39,661 bases of DNA from a bacterium. Its GTDB lineage: Bacteria > Patescibacteriota > Minisyncoccia > JAHIHE01 > JAGLIN01. The translations under genes were made by a program, and so were the position numbers. Where the stretch lies: NCBI GenBank assembly GCA_030638825.1, contig DAOWDU010000056.1, positions 1 through 39,661 on the forward strand. The letters run 5' to 3'. Below, one piece after another: positions 28,158 through 35,737 of this stretch (within the stretch, counting starts at the first letter, position 1; every line of letters begins with the position of its first letter). Under the pieces are notes generated by a model that did no database searches, had not been told where the DNA came from, and worked only from the letters and a program-made list of their open reading frames with translations.

Positions 28158-28952
28158 ATGACAATGTCTACAATAATTGGTGCTTTATATAATTGGCAAA
28201 CATTAGCTGGCTCAGCTATTGGGATTATTTTACCTATTACATTTTGGTATGCAAAAGAATTGTATGAAGCGAAAAAAGAACATGAAAAAAATTTGATTTA
28301 TTTAGAAAAGTATCTTGTTAATGCTGTAAATAGTATTTATGACACAAGATGCACTATTGAAAAATTTCTAAATAATCAATTTCAAAAGTTAAAAGAAAGT
28401 GTTGAAGCAAGAGGCGATAATTGCTATTCAGTAGATTACACATTTTTTCCTTTTATTGGAACAGAGTTTATTGATCATAAGATTTTATCAATAAATACCA
28501 AAAGTGGATATTTGGATAATAAAATGGCATTAGTATTAAGAAATTTAAAAGATTTTACTGTAAGCATAGATGATTCACGAAGACAATTTACTCATACTGT
28601 TGATACGAATAAGATGATGGCTTTACAAAAACTTAATCTGCCTTCTGTGCAGAACGGTATGTATAAAAAGAATTTGAAAGAATTTGAGGAAATGATTAGA
28701 GAAACAATATTAGATAAAAATACTAAAACTGTAATTTATACGCTTGTATCATCAAATATTGTATTATTAGAATTTAGTAAAATGGGAACAATAAAATGGA
28801 GAAGGAAATTTGCGAGAGTTTCTTTTAGATATTTCAAAAATAAGAAAGAGTTAAATAAATTCAAAGAAAGTGCTACGGATAGAATAGGCAGATATTTTAA
28901 AGAAAAAATAGATAAACAAATAGAAAATTTAGAAAAAGATTATAAAAAATAA
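28158..28952 (+). CDS. Uncharacterised N-terminally membrane-anchored protein downstream of the RM gene
   Basis: N-terminal TM TLAGSAIGIILPITFWYAKELYEAKKEHEKN; start 15 nt after RM stop. Confidence 0.6.
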   Translation: MTMSTIIGALYNWQTLAGSAIGIILPITFWYAKELYEAKKEHEKNLIYLEKYLVNAVNSIYDTRCTIEKFLNNQFQKLKESVEARGDNCYSVDYTFFPFIGTEFIDHKILSINTKSGYLDNKMALVLRNLKDFTVSIDDSRRQFTHTVDTNKMMALQKLNLPSVQNGMYKKNLKEFEEMIRETILDKNTKTVIYTLVSSNIVLLEFSKMGTIKWRRKFARVSFRYFKNKKELNKFKESATDRIGRYFKEKIDKQIENLEKDYKK

Positions 28953-28999
28953 TAAATTACAAAATCAAATTCTAAAAACCAAAATAAAAAAACACGCGT

Positions 29000-29033
29000 G
29001 TCGTAGGGGCGGGTCGCGACCCGCCCCTACGAC
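29000..29033 (+). repeat. REP-like perfect 34-bp palindrome
   Basis: gtcgtaggggcgggtcg|cgacccgcccctacgac. Confidence 0.95.
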
Positions 29034-29058
29034 GGGATAAAACGGAAATTATTACATT

Positions 29059-29076
29059 GCGACCCGCCCCTACGAC
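29059..29076 (+). repeat. Half-copy of the REP-like palindrome
   Basis: gcgacccgcccctacgac, identical to the right half of 29000-29033 plus one base. Confidence 0.9.
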
Positions 29077-29119
29077 AGCGGGATGAATTTCAAATTAAAA
29101 TGAATAATAAAAACAAAAA

Positions 29120-29686
29120 ATGCCAAACAAAAATTACAATCCCAAAATTCATCATCAATCAATGCGATTGAAAGATTATGATTATTCGCAAGACGGATAT
29201 TATTTTGTGACAATTTGTGTGAAAAATAAAACCGAATATTTTGGTGAAATAATCAACGGGAAAATGATTTTGAATGAATATGGAGAAATTGCGAAAAAAC
29301 AATGGTTATGGCTGACAGAACAATATAATTATGTAAAATTAGACGAATGGATTATCATGTTAAATCATCTGCACGGAATATTGATTATTGAAAATGGCAT
29401 TAAAAATATTGGAACAGATCGCGTTGTCGTAGGGGCAGGTCGCGACCTGCCCCTACGACCGCAAACGCAAAAAATCAAACCATTGTCTGAATTAATCGGC
29501 GCATTTAAAACTACATCATCAAATTTAATTCATCAGAACAGTTTATCCGAATTTCAATGGCAACGAAATTATTACGATCGCATTATCCGCAATGAAAAAG
29601 AATTAGATAAAATCAGAAAATACATTTTTGAGAATCCGTTAAAATGGGAATTAGACAGAAATAATCCAGAGAATTTATTTATGTAA
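29120..29686 (+). CDS. REP-associated tyrosine transposase (RAYT / Y1 HUH family)
   Basis: HUH motif in MLNHLHGILIIE; YYDRIIRNEKELDKIRKYIFENPLKWELD typical of RAYT C-terminus; flanked by and containing REP-like palindromes. Confidence 0.93.
   Translation: MPNKNYNPKIHHQSMRLKDYDYSQDGYYFVTICVKNKTEYFGEIINGKMILNEYGEIAKKQWLWLTEQYNYVKLDEWIIMLNHLHGILIIENGIKNIGTDRVVVGAGRDLPLRPQTQKIKPLSELIGAFKTTSSNLIHQNSLSEFQWQRNYYDRIIRNEKELDKIRKYIFENPLKWELDRNNPENLFM
29426..29459 (+). repeat. REP-like 34-bp palindrome inside the RAYT coding sequence
   Basis: gtcgtaggggcaggtcg|cgacctgcccctacgac, read in frame within RVVVGAGRDLPLRP. Confidence 0.95.
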
Positions 29687-29785
29687 ATTTTATTATCGGT
29701 AGTTTAGTCTCTACAGGAAAACATAAACAAATTCATAAGAATAGAAATGAAAGAGGAAAAATATAATATTTGAATTTAAAAACAT

Positions 29786-29808
29786 AATCGCCTTTAACGG
29801 CGATTTTT
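29786..29808 (+). terminator. Candidate intrinsic terminator
   Basis: aatcgcc-tttaac-ggcgattttt. Confidence 0.65.
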
Positions 29809-29894
29809 GTTATGACAAATTAGGGGATTCTTCACGAAAAATTTAGCATTTTATAAGGAATAAAAAAGAAAAAGCGTTTTCCTTTCTTCAATTT

Positions 29895-29996
29895 TCCAAG
29901 TTTATCTTTTTTAAAAATCCCCCAGTCCCCTTTGCGAAAGGGGGAGACGAAAAAGATAAATTTAGAAAAACTCTTGAATAACTTATAACAAGTTTG
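29895..29996 (+). repeat. Two-hairpin element copy 1, with a CCCCTTT-GCG-AAAGGGG palindrome nested in its first loop
   Basis: ttttccaagtttatctttttt...aaaaagataaatttagaaaaactcttgaataacttataacaagtttgagagttt. Confidence 0.75.
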
Positions 29997-30001
29997 AGAG
30001 T

Positions 30002-30036
30002 TTAAAAACAAAAGGCTCCACACAGAGTATGGAGCC
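30002..30036 (-). terminator. Intrinsic terminator for the minus-strand HEPN/MNT pair
   Basis: Minus strand reads GGCTCCA-TACTCTGTG-TGGAGCC-TTTTGTTTTT. Confidence 0.8.
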
Positions 30037-30061
30037 AGCGAGTGTTCCTTGAAATAAAACA

Positions 30062-30403
30062 CTAACAATCTTTAATCGGGATTTCAATGCCAGTGGTTTT
30101 GATCTCGTGGATTAGAGAATTATATTTATCATTAAAATCCCGCGGACAGAAACCGATTGGTTCAATGGAATATTTCATATCAAAAATTTCTCGCTTTGAC
30201 CATAAATATTCCAATGCCTTCCAACTATTTTGAAATTTGGGAGAAACGACACAAATATCAACATCACTCCACTTATGTTGCTTGCCTTTGGCGTAAGATC
30301 CAAAAAGAATTACCTTTTTAATTGGCAATTTGTCGGCTCTTAAAATCTCAACAAACTCATCTATTTTGTTTATTACTCCTTTTGGTATTCTTTTTTTAGA
30401 CAT
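30062..30403 (-). CDS. MNT-type nucleotidyltransferase (antitoxin-like)
   Basis: KKVILFGSYAKGKQHKWSDVDICVV: GSX10DXD minimal nucleotidyltransferase motif; overlaps upstream HEPN gene. Confidence 0.9.
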   Translation of the reverse strand: MSKKRIPKGVINKIDEFVEILRADKLPIKKVILFGSYAKGKQHKWSDVDICVVSPKFQNSWKALEYLWSKREIFDMKYSIEPIGFCPRDFNDKYNSLIHEIKTTGIEIPIKDC

Positions 30404-30771
30404 AAATATAATTCTTTAGAGATGTTAAAATATTCTTCAATATAAGATTTATCGCATTGTTTATAAAACGCGAATTTTATATCATCATAACGCTCAGCCA
30501 TATTAAATTTAGAAATAATCCTCAAGTTTTCTATTTGTTCATCTGTTAATTTCGCTTCCGCTAAAATCGCTAATTTTTTAAGATCATGAATATAAGGAAC
30601 TGGCTTCTCAGTTTGCTTGACTACTAATCCTTTCAATGATTTCTCCAAAGTCAAATGACAAAAGAAAAGACAAGCATCGTAGCGTTTCAATTTCAACAAC
30701 CCTTGAGCAGTCTCCCAATTTCTATCAGCCGATGTTTTCCAATAAGCGATTTGTTTTTCTAAATTACTCAT
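30373..30771 (-). CDS. HEPN domain protein (toxin-like partner of the MNT)
   Basis: IAYWKTSADRNWETAQGLLKLKRYDACLFFCHLTLEKSLKGLVVKQTEKPVPYIHDLKKLA; paired with MNT. Confidence 0.9.
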   Translation of the reverse strand: MSNLEKQIAYWKTSADRNWETAQGLLKLKRYDACLFFCHLTLEKSLKGLVVKQTEKPVPYIHDLKKLAILAEAKLTDEQIENLRIISKFNMAERYDDIKFAFYKQCDKSYIEEYFNISKELYLCLKKEYQKE

Positions 30772-30807
30772 AATCTAATTATACTTTTATAAAAACCTAA
30801 TGTCAAT

Positions 30808-30876
30808 TCTTCCAAGTTTATCTTTTCAAAAGGTAAATTTAGAAAAGCTCTTAAATAAAAATTTGAGAGTTTAAAC
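30808..30876 (+). repeat. Two-hairpin element copy 2
   Basis: attcttccaagtttatcttttcaaaaggtaaatttagaaaagctcttaaataaaaatttgagagttta. Confidence 0.75.
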
Positions 30877-30909
30877 GCACATTGAAAAATTGAATAAATA
30901 AATTCTTTG

Positions 30910-31011
30910 GTGGCGAAATGGTTATTACTAAATATTTATCAGTAATAGCTAATTTGCCGCTAAGGAATAATCCTTGGCGAGTAAAATTTGGCCCATTTTA
31001 ATATAATGGGC
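30910..31011 (+). promoter_or_regulatory. Structured leader with three successive hairpins upstream of 31024
   Basis: GTGGCGAAATGGTTATTACT/AGTAATAGCTAATTTGCCGC (G-U rich stem), AAGGA/TCCTT, GCCCATT/AATGGGC just before GAGGTG ribosome-binding site. Confidence 0.55.
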
Positions 31012-31023
31012 GAGGTGAAGAAA

Positions 31024-31929
31024 ATGAACAATAAAAAATTTTTAGACATGTTAGACGTGTCAAAAAAAACAACCCTCACTCGTGAGGGAAAGTTAGAATA
31101 TGTTTACGAAAGATACGGGACTCCTCATCACTCTTTCCGTATCATGGAGTGGTCAGAGGAAATCGCCGCAGAGGAAATTACTTCTGATCTAAAGAGAGAA
31201 GGATTAGAGGGAATTCTTGGAGATTTCATTTATTTGGAATCACAGAACCTCAGCGCGTTCGCTTTGCCAGAGAATGTTGTCATCCGTCTTTCCGACGATG
31301 ACTGCGGCATCGTGACCAGAGGAGATTCCTTGATGATATTCTATCTTCTTCTCAAGGCTAAGTGGGTCTTCGGAGAAGGAAGAGGAGGGATCTTTGAAAC
31401 TTCTGACGGGCAAAAGTTTCTGGTTGGGGGATCAAAGGGGGACCCCTATACTACGAGTAGTATGTCCTTTTCTCCTCTTTCTGACGAGGAGGTTGATGAT
31501 TACATCAACCGAAAGGAAGAAGAAAAAAGAGCCGAAAAAGCTGCTTTGGAAGAAGCTCAGAAAATCAGGGAAGAGGAAAGGGAGAAAGAGTATCTCCAGT
31601 ATCGTTCTTCCATCCGTGGTCTCACGGAGGCCTTAGGGCTCAGTATCCTCGAGCGGAAGAATATTGCCACAAGCATGCCTCCCGCCTATATGGTTTGTAA
31701 GAATGTGGAGGATTTCTCAAACGACGAGTATCAAATGTCGTTTGAGCTTGTGGCTTCCTTCTGTTCACCAGAAGGTCCTTATGCCTTCCTCCGGAGTATT
31801 GTCAAATATGTCCGCCAGACAAACGACGGGCAGATTAGTAGGAAGGCTTGGGACAGTCTCAACCTTGACGATGCCTTGAATTTCGCTCATAAGGAGCGAG
31901 AAAGGTATGAGGAAAAAATGGATCGTTAG
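31024..31929 (+). CDS. Uncharacterised protein (about 301 aa), possible orphan
   Basis: ATG at 31024 preceded by GAGGTG Shine-Dalgarno; ORF-track TTG at 30988 lies in the leader hairpin. Less AT-rich than neighbours. Confidence 0.75.
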   Translation: MNNKKFLDMLDVSKKTTLTREGKLEYVYERYGTPHHSFRIMEWSEEIAAEEITSDLKREGLEGILGDFIYLESQNLSAFALPENVVIRLSDDDCGIVTRGDSLMIFYLLLKAKWVFGEGRGGIFETSDGQKFLVGGSKGDPYTTSSMSFSPLSDEEVDDYINRKEEEKRAEKAALEEAQKIREEEREKEYLQYRSSIRGLTEALGLSILERKNIATSMPPAYMVCKNVEDFSNDEYQMSFELVASFCSPEGPYAFLRSIVKYVRQTNDGQISRKAWDSLNLDDALNFAHKERERYEEKMDR

Positions 31930-31957
31930 TAACGATTCCAAAAATTAACATTTTTTA

Positions 31958-32030
31958 GGAGCGGGAAAACAATGGCAAAAGAGAAACAATTTGTAAGAAA
32001 AGTTTCTTGATTATCTCGTCTCTCGCTCCT
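31958..32030 (+). other. 12-codon ORF (MAKEKQFVRKVS) whose Shine-Dalgarno lies in a 10-bp hairpin stem
   Basis: AGGAGCGGGA at 31957-31966 pairs with TCTCGCTCCT at 32021-32030; ATG 31972, TGA 32008-32010. Confidence 0.45.
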
Positions 32031-32033
32031 CCA

Positions 32034-32099
32034 CTTTTCCAAGTTTATAAATTAATTTTATAAATTTAGAAAAATCCCTGAATAAAAAATTCGGAGATA
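32034..32099 (+). repeat. Two-hairpin element copy 3
   Basis: ttttccaagtttataaattaattttataaatttagaaaaatccctgaataaaaaattcggagata. Confidence 0.75.
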
Positions 32100-32105
32100 T
32101 AAATC

Positions 32106-32218
32106 AGAATCTTCTTTCAAAACCAGGCAGGCAGTTTTTTGCTAAAGCTCTAAATTTTTAAAATTAAGAACTTCAGCAAATCTCTCTCCAAACTGCTTGC
32201 CTGATTTTGGAAGAGAAT
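32106..32218 (+). other. Long imperfect hairpin (about 110 nt), candidate structured RNA
   Basis: tcttctttcaaaaccaggcaggcagttt pairs with aaactgcttgcctgattttggaagaga; inner ttgctaaagctct/agaacttcagcaa. Confidence 0.6.
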
Positions 32219-32278
32219 TAATTAACTCTGTCTTATTTATTAAAATAGTTTAGTGGTATAAATATTTCATCAATAAAA

Positions 32279-32306
32279 AATAGCCGCTAACTTAAGCGGT
32301 TATTTT
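32279..32306 (+). terminator. Intrinsic terminator preceding conserved repeat copy 1
   Basis: aatagccgct-aactta-agcggttatttt. Confidence 0.75.
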
Positions 32307-32312
32307 AGACCA

Positions 32313-32420
32313 GGGTGGCACAGTGGAGGATATTAGAACTGTGTTTAAAAATTCTGGAAAGTTTATTTATATACCGGATTTGAGATAGGGGTTGTACTTC
32401 CTATTGTTACTCACTATATA
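32313..32420 (+). repeat. Post-terminator repeat, copy 1 (75-bp core)
   Basis: gggtggcacagtggaggatattagaactgtgtttaaaaattctggaaagtttatttatataccggatttgagata; core differs by 1 base from 39050-39124. Confidence 0.93.
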
Positions 32421-32616
32421 TATTGTTTATACTTTAATTATAAGGATTTTTTGAGAAAGACCAAGTTTTTTTCAGCCTTTAACTTATCTATTTTTTAGAC
32501 ACATAGTAATGTAATACATTATTAATAATACTATTATTATTATCACTATTTTTGGCAATGATAAAAAAATAAAAAAATGAGTAGGACATTATTTTTTCGT
32601 TGTTTTTATTTTCATT

Positions 32617-33720
32617 TTATAAAACATAGCCCTTTGCATCTTCAGTTAAACCAAATCCCGAACCTAACTCACTTGTATTTATATCACAGCCCCCCATAGA
32701 GATATCTGTAACTTCGCTTAAATATTCAATATAGGTGAACCTGCCGATTTTTTCAAAGATGAATTTATGCGAAGAATAAGATTTCAAAGAAACAAAAACT
32801 TTCTCTTTATTCGCCGTGATTATCCATCGCGGATTTATTTTCCCGAACTTATTCACGGTTAAACCTTGAAAAGTGTATGTCTTGTCTTTTGTATTGTCAT
32901 AAAATTTTAATTCAGAACTTATCTTATGATTAAGCATTGATATTTCTATTCTTGGTTCAAAATAAGTCAAGATTGAACCGTTTGAGAATACGATTCTTCC
33001 CCAATACCAAGGAATAAAAGGACCAATTACAATAACTTTTTGAACATAGCATTTCCCCGCGAATTCTTTCCCATTCAATGTTCCCGTAAAATCAAAATAC
33101 AAATTTATTAAGGCAAAGCCAGCAAATGATTTAAAATGACTGCCGAACTCAAACGAATTTGAATTATTTTTTGGCTTTGTTATTTTAAAATCAGCAATTT
33201 CTTTATTTTCTTTAGACAAGTTAAAAAAATAATTAGGAAACTTACCGCTGTAATTTATTCCATCTTGTCTATTAGACGCTAAAATATTATTTGTTTCTAT
33301 TGAGATTGAACTTTCTCCGTCTAATATTAAATCTTTTTTATCATTGTAGGACCATGCTGTCATATATCCTTTTCTTTTTCCTTTCTCTTTTTCGCCTTTT
33401 ATTTTTTTCTTATTAATTTTCATCGGCTCAGAGCTGTCTCCGAACATTGCAAGAAGTTGTCTTTTGTCTTTAGACTCTGTTGATACAAATTTCATAAACC
33501 AATATTCTTTTCCCGCGGGAGGCAGATCTTCAAAACAAAAAAACATTGGGTCAATTTCACGCGCGGAATTTTTTGTTTTTTTAAGTTCTATTAAAGAATT
33601 ATATCTTGAACTAATCCGTTTGATCTTTTCTTTCAGTTTTTTTGTTTCAATACTAGACAATGTCTCAATATCTTGATTGAGGGTGTTAAATACATCGTCT
33701 GTTATTTTTTTTATTTTCAT
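32617..33720 (-). CDS. AttH/CrtC lipocalin-like protein (tentative)
   Basis: YVQKVIVIGPFIPWYWGRIVFSNGSILTYFEPR resembles the conserved W/G-R region of the CrtC/AttH family; beta-rich; co-directional with ABC transporter genes. Confidence 0.45.
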   Translation of the reverse strand: MKIKKITDDVFNTLNQDIETLSSIETKKLKEKIKRISSRYNSLIELKKTKNSAREIDPMFFCFEDLPPAGKEYWFMKFVSTESKDKRQLLAMFGDSSEPMKINKKKIKGEKEKGKRKGYMTAWSYNDKKDLILDGESSISIETNNILASNRQDGINYSGKFPNYFFNLSKENKEIADFKITKPKNNSNSFEFGSHFKSFAGFALINLYFDFTGTLNGKEFAGKCYVQKVIVIGPFIPWYWGRIVFSNGSILTYFEPRIEISMLNHKISSELKFYDNTKDKTYTFQGLTVNKFGKINPRWIITANKEKVFVSLKSYSSHKFIFEKIGRFTYIEYLSEVTDISMGGCDINTSELGSGFGLTEDAKGYVL

Positions 33721-33742
33721 AATTTATCGCATTAATTTTTGC

Positions 33743-34426
33743 TTAAGATGCAGATCTTTTTTCAATCAACCCGTCCTTAATCCAAATAACCCTATCAACA
33801 TATTTTTGATCATCCGGTTCGTGCGTTACCATAACAATTGTTTGCCCCAATTCTTTATTCAATTTTTGAAAAAGTTCTAAAATTTGCTTTGAAGAGCTAG
33901 TATCTAAATTCGCCATTGGCTCATCAGCAAACAAAATCTTTGGATTGTTAATCAGCGCTCTCGCAATCGCCACTCTCTGTTGTTCACCGCCGGATAGTTC
34001 ACAGGGGCGATGATCAGCCCGTTCTTTTAACCCAACCTTATCAAGCATCTCAATCGCTCTTTCTTTATAACTCCGCTGTGAGCCATTCAAAGCAAATGCT
34101 GGCAATAAAACATTTTCCACCGCTGTCAATTCAAGAATTAGGGCATATTCCTGAAAAACATAACCCAAACGCTGAAGTCGAAATAAAGTTTTTTCATGAT
34201 CTTTTAATTTTGAGACCTCAATATCATTGATTAATAGCGCGCCCTCCGTAGGAGTATCTAAGAGTCCCAGTTGGTGAAGCAGGGTTGATTTTCCACTGCC
34301 GCTCTTACCCATGATTGCCCCATATTCAGCTTCTTTAATATCAAAAGTAACACCTTTTAAAGCGTGCGTTGGCACTCTGCCCGGATAAGTTTTTTTTAAA
34401 TTTTTTACTTCGATATCAATACTCAT
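33743..34426 (-). CDS. ABC transporter ATP-binding protein (MacB/LolD type)
   Basis: Walker A GKSGSGKSTLLHQLG, signature LSGGEQQRVAIARALINNPKILFADEPMANLD. Confidence 0.95.
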   Translation of the reverse strand: MSIDIEVKNLKKTYPGRVPTHALKGVTFDIKEAEYGAIMGKSGSGKSTLLHQLGLLDTPTEGALLINDIEVSKLKDHEKTLFRLQRLGYVFQEYALILELTAVENVLLPAFALNGSQRSYKERAIEMLDKVGLKERADHRPCELSGGEQQRVAIARALINNPKILFADEPMANLDTSSSKQILELFQKLNKELGQTIVMVTHEPDDQKYVDRVIWIKDGLIEKRSAS

Positions 34427-34434
34427 ATTTTTAT

Positions 34435-35667
34435 TTATGCCCCCCAAATAGCTTTTAAGATATTTTCTTTGGCCGCGCGCCATGCTGGAATAAGACCTGC
34501 TATAAAAGCGGCAAGCAAAAGTCCAAAGACGCCTTGAAGAACCTGAAATCCTTTTATAGTTAAAGTAATATCGCCAACAGGAAACGATAGGGGGTGATTT
34601 ATAAAATACGGTTCAACAAAATAAAAAATTATAATCAAGCCAAGTATAATACCAAAAATTGCGTAAAAAAGCGCCTGCAGAATGTATGAAATAATGATGG
34701 TATTCTCTTTAATGCCGATTGCTTTTAAAATTCCAATTTGGCGTCTTTTATTAATTGCGTTGACATAGATTAAAATAAAAATTGTAACAGCGGCGACAGA
34801 TAAACCGATAAGGCTGATTATTGCCGATATTAAGTCAAAACTTTTTGTGAGATCACCAGCTACGCTGGTATATTCTGTCCATTTTCTAACTTTTAAATTA
34901 GGCGCCATTTCTTTGATTTTTTCAATGTACCAATCTTCATTGCCGGTTTTATCAATTTTAACTAGGATTTGTGAAGCTCTGTCATCGGGGATTTGCAAAA
35001 TTGTTTTTGCTTCTTTTGCGGTAATGTATGCTATATTATCGATAAGAGCGAAGCGAACTTTAGAAATACCTTGAACGGTATATTTTCTTGCTGTCCCATT
35101 GCCAAAATTAAGTTTTACTTTTTCACCAACCTTTACGCCGCCAAGACTTCTAAATTCTTCCATTGCTCCGTAATCGCCAGCAATATCAGATCCTAAAATG
35201 ATATCACCGCTTCCTCGTCCTTCTAAATAACGACCTGCGATAATATGATTTGAAATTCCAGTTACCAGTGGTTCTTTTTCTGGATCAACGCCAATAATCT
35301 CCCAAGTGCCATATTTGAATTCCCCGTCTTTATTTTTGTCGTAGGTGAGAGTGGCAACCATTTTATAATGCGCGACAGTCGCAACTACGCCTGGCAAACT
35401 TTCAATTTGTTGCCGTAATTCTTTTGTATGTACAATATACTTATTTCTTGTCGGTTCCTCTTGAGGGTCAATAACAATATGAGCCACCGAATTATTAATA
35501 ATCTGTTTATTGATGGTAGTGGTAATGCCATTTAAAATAGAAGCAACAAAAACCAAATTAACAAAAGCCAAGGAAAGAATAAAAATCATTAAAGCAATTG
35601 TACTTTTGTGTCCGTTTATAATTGATTTATATCCCAAAAATAAAGCAAGTTTTAAATCTTTTATCAT
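34435..35667 (-). CDS. ABC transporter permease, FtsX/MacB type
   Basis: N-terminal TM, MacB-PCD-like periplasmic region, three C-terminal TM helices, RRQIGILKAIGIKENTI. Confidence 0.92.
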   Translation of the reverse strand: MIKDLKLALFLGYKSIINGHKSTIALMIFILSLAFVNLVFVASILNGITTTINKQIINNSVAHIVIDPQEEPTRNKYIVHTKELRQQIESLPGVVATVAHYKMVATLTYDKNKDGEFKYGTWEIIGVDPEKEPLVTGISNHIIAGRYLEGRGSGDIILGSDIAGDYGAMEEFRSLGGVKVGEKVKLNFGNGTARKYTVQGISKVRFALIDNIAYITAKEAKTILQIPDDRASQILVKIDKTGNEDWYIEKIKEMAPNLKVRKWTEYTSVAGDLTKSFDLISAIISLIGLSVAAVTIFILIYVNAINKRRQIGILKAIGIKENTIIISYILQALFYAIFGIILGLIIIFYFVEPYFINHPLSFPVGDITLTIKGFQVLQGVFGLLLAAFIAGLIPAWRAAKENILKAIWGA

Positions 35668-35737
35668 ACAAATTTTTCCAATAGTCAATTATTTAACAGC
35701 CCTTCACTCCTGTTTTTTTTATTGCTTTTTTTATAAA

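Noticed and set aside
29832-30068. 78-aa minus-strand ORF
   Set aside because: Runs through hairpins, the CCCCTTT/AAAGGGG palindrome and the HEPN/MNT terminator; not credible coding sequence.
31394-31879. 80-aa and 71-aa ORFs in alternate frames of the orphan gene
   Set aside because: Entirely within the frame with a Shine-Dalgarno and ATG at 31024; no domain support.
32313-32387. Functional tRNA call for the post-terminator repeat
   Set aside because: A-box-like TGGCACAGTGG present, but no acceptor pairing, T-loop TTC or anticodon arm could be drawn; kept as an unexplained repeat.
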